Shown piece after piece: positions 7,229 through 13,706 of a stretch of 18,955 nucleotides of DNA (its first letter is position 1; every line of letters starts with the position of its first letter). The notes beneath the pieces are model-generated. The model was not told the origin of the DNA, did not search any database, and saw nothing but the letters and a program-made list of their open reading frames with translations. The position numbers were made by a program, and so were the translations under genes. The stretch spans positions 1 to 18,955 of the forward strand of contig JBKPRU010000324.1 in assembly GCA_046734675.1 (NCBI GenBank), read 5' to 3'. This DNA is from QHWT01 sp046734675 (GTDB lineage: Bacteria; Acidobacteriota; Vicinamibacteria; Vicinamibacterales; 2-12-FULL-66-21).

Positions 7229-8137
7229 TCAGGAACCGGTCGGGCCGTAGTAGCCCTGCTTGGTGCGCGCGGTCAGGCCCGGGCGGGCAATGCGCACGAG
7301 GATGCGCCGCCAGGCGCCGTCGCGCTTCGGGTTGGCCGACGAATACGCGATCGTGTACTGGCTCGAGAGCTCGTCCCAGATCGCCTGGTAGATTTTGGGC
7401 AGCTCGCGCGCGTCGGTCGGGAAGTAGGCGCGCCCGCCCGTCTCCTGCGCGAGCTGGCGCAGCACGAACTCCGCTTCCTTGAACTCGCGCCGCGCGATCT
7501 CTCCCTGGCGCAGCCCGATCGCGTAGATGACGGTCTCGGACCGCTTCGCGAGATCGAGCACTTCGTCGAACTCGATCAGGCTCGACGTGTCGTCGCCGTC
7601 GGAGAGCAGCACCACCGCCTGCCGGCGGATCTCGGATGCCGACTGCGCCTTCGTCTTCCGCAGCTCCTTCAGTGAGATGTAGATGGCGTTGTAGAGCGAC
7701 GTCGATCCGTTCGGCGTGGTTGCGCGAATCGCCTTCTCGAGCGCCGCGCCGTCGTTGGTGAACGGCGCGAGGATGCGGACCTGGCTGTCGAAGTCGATGA
7801 TCGCCGCCTGGTCCTCCTTGTGCAGCTGACGCGAGAAGCCGATTGCGGCTTCCTGCGCGATTGGCATCCGCTCCTCCATACTGGCGCTCGTGTCGAGCAG
7901 CAGCGCGAGCGAGATCGGCTGCTGGGTACGCGAGAAGAAGGTCAGCGACTGACGCGTGCCGTCTTCATAGACTTCGAAGTCTTCCTGATTGAGATCCGTG
8001 ACGTAGCGTCCCGTGCCGTCCGTGACGGTGACGTTCAGCGAGACGAGCTCGACGCCGACGCGGAATCGCTGCTGCGCGGTCAGCGCCGTCGCCATGATCA
8101 GCGCGACGGCGAGCGCCAGACTGAGACGCCGCGTCAT
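7229..8137 (-). CDS. Secreted VWA-domain protein with intact MIDAS (acidobacterial VWFA-related family)
   Basis: This 302-residue protein has a signal peptide of about 20-22 residues (MTRRLSLALAVALIMATALTAQQ). Next comes an N-terminal beta-rich part with the VxDxxGxxVxDLxxxDFxVxEDG pattern (37-60), then a von Willebrand factor A domain (about 76-260). The metal-ion-dependent adhesion site looks complete: DTSAS at 82-86, Thr146 in NGSTSLYNAI, and SDGDD at 179-183. This architecture is typical of the VWFA-related family abundant in Acidobacteriota, whose role is largely unknown. Ligand binding in the periplasm or outside the cell is inferred. It overlaps the previous VWA gene by 4 bases and lies 4 bases before hemX, so it belongs to the hem transcription unit. 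Confidence 0.88.
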   Translation of the reverse strand: MTRRLSLALAVALIMATALTAQQRFRVGVELVSLNVTVTDGTGRYVTDLNQEDFEVYEDGTRQSLTFFSRTQQPISLALLLDTSASMEERMPIAQEAAIGFSRQLHKEDQAAIIDFDSQVRILAPFTNDGAALEKAIRATTPNGSTSLYNAIYISLKELRKTKAQSASEIRRQAVVLLSDGDDTSSLIEFDEVLDLAKRSETVIYAIGLRQGEIARREFKEAEFVLRQLAQETGGRAYFPTDARELPKIYQAIWDELSSQYTIAYSSANPKRDGAWRRILVRIARPGLTARTKQGYYGPTGS

Positions 8138-9024
8138 TTCGTCTCCCGCGCTTTGGCCAGGGACGCGCGCTTCGGCGCGCGCACGGTGACGCCCTGGCGC
8201 GTCGTCGTGACCTCCACGCGCTGCGGCGGGATCAGCGTCTCGGGACGCGCGTAGGTGACCGTGAACTGGTGCGCCAGCTCGTTGGCCAGCTGCTTCATGC
8301 GCGATTCCGTGCCGCTCAGCGCGAGCACCTGATCGCGGCGTCCACCGGTCCTCTCGGTGCCTTCCGCGATCACCATGTTGCGGTTGCGGATTTCATCGTT
8401 GTTGATGCCCGCCTCCGGCTGACCGATCGCAACGACGTGCAGGGCCGCGCCGGACTTGTCGATCTCGTTCAGCACCTGCTCGTAATAGCGATTGCTGAAC
8501 TCGACGTCCTCGAGCATGAGCACGACGATCGTCGGGCGCGCGGCTTCGCGCTTCTGCAGGCCGCGGCTCGTTTCGATCAGCGCGTCGAGCAGGTACGACC
8601 CCGAGCCGGAGCGCGGGAAGACGCGGCTGACGGCATTGTCGATGGCCTTGGGATCCTTGCTGTAGTCGAGCGCGATCGTCGGGCGCTCGCCGAAAGTGAT
8701 GACCGCGATCTCGGCGCGCTCGCCGAGCGTGCGCACGAATGTCCGGGCCGCGTCGCGGATGAACTGCACGCCCCCTTCGAGCGCCTGGCTGTCGTCGATG
8801 AGGAGTGCGACGGTCAACGGATCCGTGGCGGGCTCGACCTTGAGCACCTCGCGCGCGACGTTGTCTTCTTTCACCGTGATGTCGGCGGCGCTCAGGCTGC
8901 TGACGGGCTCGCCCTTGCTGTCGAGCGCGCTGATCGTGAGACTCGTCGGTTTGCTCTGCGCCGCGACCGGGGCGGGGAAGGTCAGGCACGCGCCGGCAAG
9001 CAGCGCAAGGAGCCAGTGTTTCAT
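8134..9024 (-). CDS. Secreted VWA-like protein with degenerate MIDAS
   Basis: This 296-residue protein has a signal peptide ending near VAAQ (residues 20-23), an N-terminal segment with ALDSKGEPVSSLSAADITVKED, and a VWA-like fold. It is a diverged relative of the next gene. The metal site is damaged: DxSxS reads DDSQA (77-81), the threonine position appears to be Ser143, and the SDGDD loop is replaced by LEDVEFSN. Metal-dependent ligand binding is therefore doubtful, and the protein could serve as a structural partner of its neighbour. AAAGG about 10 bases upstream of the ATG on the minus strand is a plausible ribosome binding site. It is the first gene of the minus-strand hem series, and its stop overlaps the next start (ATGA). 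Confidence 0.85.
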   Translation of the reverse strand: MKHWLLALLAGACLTFPAPVAAQSKPTSLTISALDSKGEPVSSLSAADITVKEDNVAREVLKVEPATDPLTVALLIDDSQALEGGVQFIRDAARTFVRTLGERAEIAVITFGERPTIALDYSKDPKAIDNAVSRVFPRSGSGSYLLDALIETSRGLQKREAARPTIVVLMLEDVEFSNRYYEQVLNEIDKSGAALHVVAIGQPEAGINNDEIRNRNMVIAEGTERTGGRRDQVLALSGTESRMKQLANELAHQFTVTYARPETLIPPQRVEVTTTRQGVTVRAPKRASLAKARETK

Positions 9025-9046
9025 GAGTTTGGGGCCTTTCGGTTCC

Positions 9047-9054
9047 AGTATACT
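9047..9054. promoter_or_regulatory. Palindromic -10-like box in a divergent 49-base gap
   Basis: AGTATACT is self-complementary and reads TATACT on both strands, close to the bacterial -10 consensus TATAAT. It sits between the divergent starts at 9024 (minus) and 9074 (plus), about 20 bases from each. No convincing -35 hexamer accompanies it, so a shared bidirectional promoter is possible but unproven. Confidence 0.4.
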
Positions 9055-9073
9055 GCGGCCGACGACGACATCT

Positions 9074-9463
9074 GTGGCTGACCTCCGGAAGCGTCAACTC
9101 GCGGTGTTTGGCGCGATCGCCGTGCTTGCGGTGGGCGTCGCGGTTCATCCCGCGCCGTTCGTGCAGCGGGTCGAAGCGGTCGTCGCCAGGGTCACGGGCC
9201 GCGTCAGCAGCCGCGTCGTCGAGCGCGTAGCCGCGCCCTCGTCCGCGACGGTCGCGCCCGACACGCAGAAGAAGGATTCGGGCGCGGCCAGCGGGTTCAA
9301 TCCGGCGCTTCCCGGATGCGATGCAGCGCCCGCAACGGCGCCGAAACCCGCCGCGACACCCGGCGCGCCGCCCGACTTCGTGACGATGGGATCGTGCGGC
9401 GACACGGGGCAACCCACGGCACAGCCGCCCGCGCGCGACTCGAAAAAGCCGGGCGGCCACTGA
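9074..9463 (+). CDS. Small membrane-anchored or exported Pro/Ala-rich protein, unknown function
   Basis: This predicted protein of 129 residues is read from a GTG start at 9074. The frame is open further left, but that part is antisense to the VWA gene and lacks a plausible protein. One hydrophobic segment (QLAVFGAIAVLAVGVAV) follows a short basic N terminus, giving a signal anchor or signal peptide. The rest is low in complexity, rich in Ala, Pro, Gly and Thr, with two cysteines (PGCDAAP, MGSCGD). I do not recognise the family. It ends 9 bases before the atpZ-like gene, so it probably heads the F0 transcription unit. The position in the divergent gap and the membrane segment support a real gene; the composition makes this less certain. 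Confidence 0.55.
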   Translation: MADLRKRQLAVFGAIAVLAVGVAVHPAPFVQRVEAVVARVTGRVSSRVVERVAAPSSATVAPDTQKKDSGAASGFNPALPGCDAAPATAPKPAATPGAPPDFVTMGSCGDTGQPTAQPPARDSKKPGGH

Positions 9464-9472
9464 CCGGGCGCG

Positions 9473-9703
9473 ATGGACGAGCGGAAACCCTCACAGAACT
9501 CCACCGCCGAAGCGATGCGGACGCTCGGCACGCTCGGGAGCGTCGGCTTCTCGTTCGTGCTCGCGATCGTGATCGGCGCCGGCCTCGGCCTGCTGATCGA
9601 TCGCTGGATCGGCCGCGGGCACTGGGGCTTCTTCATCTTCTTCTTCCTCGGCCTCGTGGCTGGGGTCGTCAACGTCTACCGCGCGTCGAAATCCATCAAA
9701 TAG
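9473..9703 (+). CDS. atpZ: AtpZ/AtpI-type ATP synthase accessory membrane protein
   Basis: This 76-residue protein has two membrane segments (about 21-43 and 50-70) joined by DRWIGRGHW. The pattern GLGLLIDRWIG followed by a second helix and a short basic tail matches the small AtpZ-type proteins found directly before F0 genes. In other bacteria AtpZ with AtpI is linked to Mg or Ca transport or to c-ring assembly; here that is inference. Its stop is followed after one base by the next start, so the two are translationally coupled and may form a complex. Confidence 0.8.
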   Translation: MDERKPSQNSTAEAMRTLGTLGSVGFSFVLAIVIGAGLGLLIDRWIGRGHWGFFIFFFLGLVAGVVNVYRASKSIK

Positions 9704-9704
9704 C

Positions 9705-10091
9705 GTGAGCGATGCGCTGCTCGATCGGCTTCAGCGATCGGCGATCGCGTGCGCGCTCGCGATTGCATTGCTGGCGCTCATCGTCACGCGCGGCGACTGG
9801 TGGGCCGCGCTCTCGGTCGTAGGCGGCGCGGTGCTGATCATGATCAGCTTCGTTTCGATTCGCGGCGGCATCGAAGCCCTGGCGGCGTTTGCCGCGGGGC
9901 CGCGCGATCATTCACAGCGTCCAAAAGTCGGCCTTGCGCTGGTCAAGATGGTGGGTCGGTACGCTTTACTCGGCTTTCTGGCGTACGTTATGATTGCGCG
10001 TTTGCGCCTGCACCCATTGGGGCTCGTGGCGGGTGCATCGTCGGTTCTGGCGGCTGCGGCGCTCGAAGCTGGCCGTTTCGTCAGGAAATAA
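9705..10091 (+). CDS. atpI: ATP synthase subunit I-like membrane protein
   Basis: This 128-residue protein starts with GTG at 9705, one base after the preceding stop. It has four hydrophobic segments: around 13-28, 33-52, 82-100 and 105-122. The length, four-helix layout and position directly before atpB fit the AtpI family (subunit I), a c-ring assembly factor. Sequence motifs are weak in this family, so the call depends largely on context. The stop is 35 bases before atpB. Confidence 0.7.
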   Translation: MSDALLDRLQRSAIACALAIALLALIVTRGDWWAALSVVGGAVLIMISFVSIRGGIEALAAFAAGPRDHSQRPKVGLALVKMVGRYALLGFLAYVMIARLRLHPLGLVAGASSVLAAAALEAGRFVRK

Positions 10092-10126
10092 CCGCAGCCG
10101 CGTCCTCAGGATTCTGATCGTTCCGG

Positions 10127-10927
10127 ATGATCGAACACCCGCTCTGGATCGTGCAATTCGTGAATGCCGTGCTCGGCCCGCTGGTGAAAGCGGCGCTCGA
10201 GCCTCTGGGCTTTCATTTCGAAGGGCACGAGGTCATTCCGAACTACCTCGTGATGACGATGCTGATCGTGATCGTGGTCACGGTGGTGTGCGCGATCATG
10301 CGGTCGCGGCTGAGCGTCGAGCATCCCGGCAAATTCCAGATTCTGCTCGAAGACGGCGTGATGTCGGTCGTCAATCTGCTCGAAGAGTGGATTGGCCGGG
10401 ATGGCCGCGCGTACCTGCCGCTCATCGCGACCCTCGGGTTGTTCATCCTGCTCGGCAACTACGCCGGGCTGGTCCCCGGGTTGATGGCGCCGACGAGCAA
10501 CATCAACGTCACGCTCGGCTGCGCGATCACCACGTGGGTGTTCTACCACCTGCAGGGGTTCCGCAAGCAGGGCGTGGTGAACTATCTCAAGCACTTCGCC
10601 GTGCCGCCCGGCGCGCCGGTGTGGATGGCGCCGCTGATGATCATCATCGAAGGCATCAGCCATGCGTCGCGCGTCCTCTCGTTGTCGCTGCGTCTCTTTG
10701 GCAACATCTTCGGCGAAGAGCTGGTCATCCTGATTCTCGGCAGCATCATTCCCTTCATCGTGCCGCTGCCGATGATGTTCCTCGGGCTCATCACCGGTGG
10801 TCTGCAGGCGTTCATCTTCGTGCTGCTGTCGATCATCTACCTGCAGGGAGCCGTCGCGGTGGAACACGAGCACGATGAGCACGGGCACGATGCGCCGTCA
10901 GGCCATCAGGCGCCCGCCGCGGCCTAG
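10127..10927 (+). CDS. atpB: F0F1 ATP synthase subunit a
   Basis: Subunit a forms the ion half-channels of the F0 motor in the cytoplasmic membrane. The product is 266 residues with five or six membrane helices. The essential arginine is Arg189 in SLSLRLFGNIFGEE, and Gln227 lies in the last conserved helix (GGLQAFIFVLLSIIYLQGA). The region ILLGNYAGLVPGLMAPTSNI (107-126) is the usual first conserved block. The C terminus adds a short His/Asp/Glu-rich tail (EHEHDEHGHD, 246-255), which is not part of the ordinary family end and could bind metal. atpE follows after 78 bases. Confidence 0.97.
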   Translation: MIEHPLWIVQFVNAVLGPLVKAALEPLGFHFEGHEVIPNYLVMTMLIVIVVTVVCAIMRSRLSVEHPGKFQILLEDGVMSVVNLLEEWIGRDGRAYLPLIATLGLFILLGNYAGLVPGLMAPTSNINVTLGCAITTWVFYHLQGFRKQGVVNYLKHFAVPPGAPVWMAPLMIIIEGISHASRVLSLSLRLFGNIFGEELVILILGSIIPFIVPLPMMFLGLITGGLQAFIFVLLSIIYLQGAVAVEHEHDEHGHDAPSGHQAPAAA

Positions 10928-11005
10928 CGCCGCGTTGGTTTTCATCCACGTCGCAGTCGGGCATCTTTTCGGTTCTTGTGTCGTTGTGTCAGGGAGGATT
11001 TGGTC

Positions 11006-11350
11006 GTGAGCAAACGTAGTGTTGTGACAGCTCTGCTCGTGGTCGCGGCGGTGGTATTCGCCTCGCCCGTGTTCGCGCAGGAAGCCGGCGGCGCCGTCGC
11101 CGGGCGTACCGAGATCATCCGCTGGTCGATCATCACGGCCGGCTTCGCCCTCGCCTTCGCGGCCGCGTTCGGCGCGCTCGCGCAGGGCCGCGCCATCGCC
11201 TCCGCGGCGGAAGCGATCGCGCGCAACCCCAGCGCGACCGGCGACATCCGCGGCGCACTCATTCTCGGCCTCGTCCTGATTGAGTCGCTGGTCATCTACG
11301 TGCTGCTGATCTCGCTGATCCTGTTCTTCCTGCCCCCGTTCGGGAGCTAG
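11006..11350 (+). CDS. atpE: F0F1 ATP synthase subunit c with signal peptide
   Basis: The proteolipid forms the rotating c-ring. I chose the GTG start at 11006 because AGGGAGG at 10991-10997 is a strong ribosome binding site 8 bases upstream; the product is 114 residues. Residues 1-24 are a likely signal peptide (MSKRSVVTALLVVAAVVFAS ... VFA, then QE). The usual two-helix hairpin follows, with the polar loop ARNPSATGDI. The ion-carrying carboxylate is Glu93 in LIESLVIY. Gln60 and Ser94 match two of the side-chain ligands of sodium-binding c subunits, but the following threonine is Leu95, so the coupling ion is open. No b subunit or F1 genes follow. Confidence 0.95.
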   Translation: MSKRSVVTALLVVAAVVFASPVFAQEAGGAVAGRTEIIRWSIITAGFALAFAAAFGALAQGRAIASAAEAIARNPSATGDIRGALILGLVLIESLVIYVLLISLILFFLPPFGS

Positions 11351-11371
11351 AAGCCGCAGCGACGTCCCGGA

Positions 11372-11430
11372 GCGATCGGATCGCCAGCCGCGAATGAACG
11401 GAACCGTTCCTTCGTCGTCGATCCGATCGC
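11372..11430 (+). terminator. Nested inverted repeat downstream of atpE
   Basis: GCGATCGGATCG (11372-11383) is perfectly complementary to CGATCCGATCGC (11419-11430). The loop contains a second stem, GAACGG (11396-11401) with CCGTTC (11404-11409). It starts 21 bases after the atpE stop. There is no T-tract, so it may be a Rho-type end, an mRNA 3' stabiliser or an attenuator before the transporter gene. The structure is clear; its job is inferred. Confidence 0.5.
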
Positions 11431-11482
11431 CTCGATCAGTCCCGTAGTTCACGCCGCGATCGATCGCGCGGCGCTCGCCTCC

Positions 11483-12424
11483 ATGTTCCGCCTCTCCAAG
11501 CTCGACGCGCTCCTGCTCTTCATGGCCCTGATCTGGGGCACGAACTATACGGTCATCAAGTTCGCGTTCCGCGAGGTCCCGCCGCAGGCGTTCAACGCCG
11601 TGCGCATGATCCTGGCGTCGCTCGTCATGCTGGCGACGATGGCGATTACCAGGCGCCTCCGGTGGAACCCGGGCGACGTGTTCTACACGCGCGAGCCGCT
11701 GACGCGGCGCGATTGGACCGCGCTCGCGGGCCTCGGCTTCGTCGGCCATTGCCTGTATCAGTTCCTGTTCATCGGCGGGGTCGCGCGGACGAGCGTCGCC
11801 AACAGCTCGCTGCTGCTCGCGGCGAGCCCGGTGCTGATCACGATTGCCGCCGACGTCATGCGTCGCGCCGGCGTGGCCGCCGAGCGCGTGACGGCGCTGC
11901 ACTGGGCCGGGACGCTCATCTCCCTGCTCGGCGTCTACATCGTCGTCAGCAGCGGCGGGAACACGGCCGGACATTCGCTCGAGGGCGATCTGTTGATGGG
12001 CGGCGCCGTGGTGTGCTGGTCGGTGTACACGATTGCCGCGCGTCCGCTGATGGAGCGCCATTCACCGCTCGGCGTGACGGCGCTGTCGATGGCCGTGGGG
12101 ACGCTCTTCTATCTGCCACTTGCCGCGAGGGCGGTGACGCGCGTGTCGTGGACCAGCGTCAGCGCGGGGACGTGGACCGCGCTTCTGTATTCGGCGGTGC
12201 TGTCGATTTGCGTGGCCTACGTCATCTGGTACGTCGGCGTGCGCGAGCTCGGCACGGCACGGACGGCGGTGTATTCCAATCTCCTTCCGCTGATTGCCAT
12301 GGCCGCGGCCTTCGTCTGGCTGCACGAGCCGATTGGGCCGGCCAAGCTCGTCGGCGCGGCCCTGGTTCTGCTCGGGGTCGCTCTGACGCGCGTGAGGCCT
12401 TACGGCATACGGCTCAGGGCTTAG
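11483..12424 (+). CDS. EamA-family (DMT superfamily) transporter
   Basis: This 313-residue membrane protein has about ten hydrophobic helices in two EamA repeats (about 8-145 and 165-305). The first opens with LDALLLFMALIWGTNYTVIKFAF, where the WGTNY motif is typical of the family, followed by FNAVRMILA. The second ends with WLHEPIGPAKLVGAALVLLGVALTR, the usual EamA ending. Such proteins export or import small metabolites such as amino acids or their derivatives; the substrate cannot be read from sequence. The gene is 132 bases after atpE and followed by REP-like hairpins, so it is probably not part of the atp function. Confidence 0.92.
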   Translation: MFRLSKLDALLLFMALIWGTNYTVIKFAFREVPPQAFNAVRMILASLVMLATMAITRRLRWNPGDVFYTREPLTRRDWTALAGLGFVGHCLYQFLFIGGVARTSVANSSLLLAASPVLITIAADVMRRAGVAAERVTALHWAGTLISLLGVYIVVSSGGNTAGHSLEGDLLMGGAVVCWSVYTIAARPLMERHSPLGVTALSMAVGTLFYLPLAARAVTRVSWTSVSAGTWTALLYSAVLSICVAYVIWYVGVRELGTARTAVYSNLLPLIAMAAAFVWLHEPIGPAKLVGAALVLLGVALTRVRPYGIRLRA

Positions 12425-12460
12425 GGGCCTGCGGAACGTGCGACGTGATGGGGTGGCCGG

Positions 12461-12580
12461 GTAGGGCGCCTCTTCAGAGGCGCCATCGCATGGGCGCACC
12501 TGAAGGTGGCGCCCTACCGTCCTTTTCCAGCACGCATGTTCAAAGGCGCCGACCCCGGCGGGTCTAAAGGCCCGCCCTAC
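12461..12580. repeat. Cluster of three REP-like hairpins
   Basis: Element 1: GTAG (12461-12464), then GGCGCCTCT (12465-12473) pairing with AGAGGCGCC (12476-12484). Element 2, inverted: GGGCGCACCT pairing with AGGT-GCGCCC across one bulged G (12492-12514), ending in CTAC (12514-12517). Element 3, minus-strand: GGCGGGTCT (12557-12565) pairing with AGGCCCGCC (12568-12576) with one G-T pair, then CTAC (12577-12580). Elements 1 and 2 have outward feet like the pair at 1256-1321, and element 3 repeats the stem of the element at 187-206. They fill most of the gap between the transporter and the desaturase genes. Confidence 0.8.
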
Positions 12581-12609
12581 GCCTGTTGGCGCGTTACAAT
12601 GGACGCACC

Positions 12610-13614
12610 GTGAAATCGCACCATTACACGCAGCATTCGGCTGGGCTGCGCGCGGAGCTGGGCGCGGCTATTTCCCGCGAGCAGATGCGCGACCTGCACC
12701 GCAAGCAGCCGCTGCGGCACTTCGTGGTGACGATCCGTCAGTTCGGGATCCTCGCGCTCGCGACGTGGGGATTGATCCGGTTCGAGAACCCGCTCATCTG
12801 GGTGCCGCTGGCGGTCGTCCAGGGATTCACGATCTTCAACTTCACGGTGCTGCTGCACGAAGTCGTGCATCACACGGTGTTCGCGCGCCGGCGTCGCGCG
12901 GCGGAGCGGCTGCTCGGATATCTCTACGCGGTGCCGAGCGGGATTTCCGCGAGCCAGTTCACGCGCTGGCACCTCGATCATCACGCGGAGCTCGGCTCGG
13001 ATCATGACGATCCGAAGCGGGCGCATCTGTCGCCGAAAGTCAACGCGCGGTGGTACAAGCTGCTGTACTGCACGCCGGCGCTCTTCCCGATCTACTTCCG
13101 TGCGGCGCGCCGCGAGTCGTCCACCTACCCGGCGCCGCTGCAGCGCGCCATCGCGGCCGAGCGCAAGGTGTCGATGCTCGCGCACCTGTCGGCGATCGCG
13201 ATCGTGTGGTACTTCTTCGGGTTCTACGCAGCACTGCGCACGAACATCATCCCGGTGTTCTTCATCTTCCCGATCGCCTTCACGCTCAATCGGCTCGGAC
13301 AGCATTACGACATCGACCCTTCCGACCCGGCGAAGTGGGGCACGCTGATGAAGGGGCACTGGTTCTGGGACTTCGCGTTCCTCAACTCGAACTATCACCT
13401 CGAGCACCACTACTTCCCGGGCGTGCCGCTCTACCGGCTGCCCGAAGTGCAGCGCGCGCTGCTGCCGTTCTACGAGAAGAAGCAGATGCGCTGGCAGTCC
13501 TACGGACGGCTGGTCTACGGATGGCTGGTCGAGAACCACGCGCCGCATACCGACTGGAGCGCGTCGAGCGGGGAGCCCCGCCCGCGCGTCGCGCCGCAAA
13601 TCCACCTGCAGTAG
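12610..13614 (+). CDS. Membrane fatty acid desaturase (three histidine boxes)
   Basis: The protein is read as 334 residues from GTG at 12610. It is a di-iron membrane enzyme of the fatty acid desaturase/hydroxylase superfamily. The three boxes are present: HEVVHH (83-88), HLDHH (121-125) and HLEHH (263-267), plus GQHYD near 230-234. Membrane segments lie around 43-80 and 190-228. Substrate and position of the double bond are unknown; lipid desaturation, carotenoid or sphingolipid modification are all possible. An in-frame TTG at 12586 gives 8 more residues. I prefer GTG because the TACAAT box at 12595-12600 would place transcription start almost at the GTG, but neither start has a good ribosome binding site. 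No redox partner is adjacent. Confidence 0.92.
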   Translation: MKSHHYTQHSAGLRAELGAAISREQMRDLHRKQPLRHFVVTIRQFGILALATWGLIRFENPLIWVPLAVVQGFTIFNFTVLLHEVVHHTVFARRRRAAERLLGYLYAVPSGISASQFTRWHLDHHAELGSDHDDPKRAHLSPKVNARWYKLLYCTPALFPIYFRAARRESSTYPAPLQRAIAAERKVSMLAHLSAIAIVWYFFGFYAALRTNIIPVFFIFPIAFTLNRLGQHYDIDPSDPAKWGTLMKGHWFWDFAFLNSNYHLEHHYFPGVPLYRLPEVQRALLPFYEKKQMRWQSYGRLVYGWLVENHAPHTDWSASSGEPRPRVAPQIHLQ

Positions 13615-13706
13615 CACATTCCTGCACCTCACCCGGTCACGCCCGACGGGTCATCACGACTTCTGTCTCGCGAAACACCCGTGGCGCCGCGGGCGTATCC
13701 GTCGGC

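Noticed and set aside
5101..7482. A 793-codon plus-strand frame across hemA and hemX
   Set aside because: It is antisense to two well-supported conserved genes and its translation is an Arg/Glu/Asp-rich sequence without recognisable features.
126..12580. A CRISPR array reading of the repeated intergenic palindromes
   Set aside because: The copies are dispersed, vary in stem sequence, and lack regular spacers or cas genes.
13050..13706. N-terminal extension of the lectin-like protein
   Set aside because: It overlaps the desaturase in another frame; a signal peptide begins right at the ATG at 13707.
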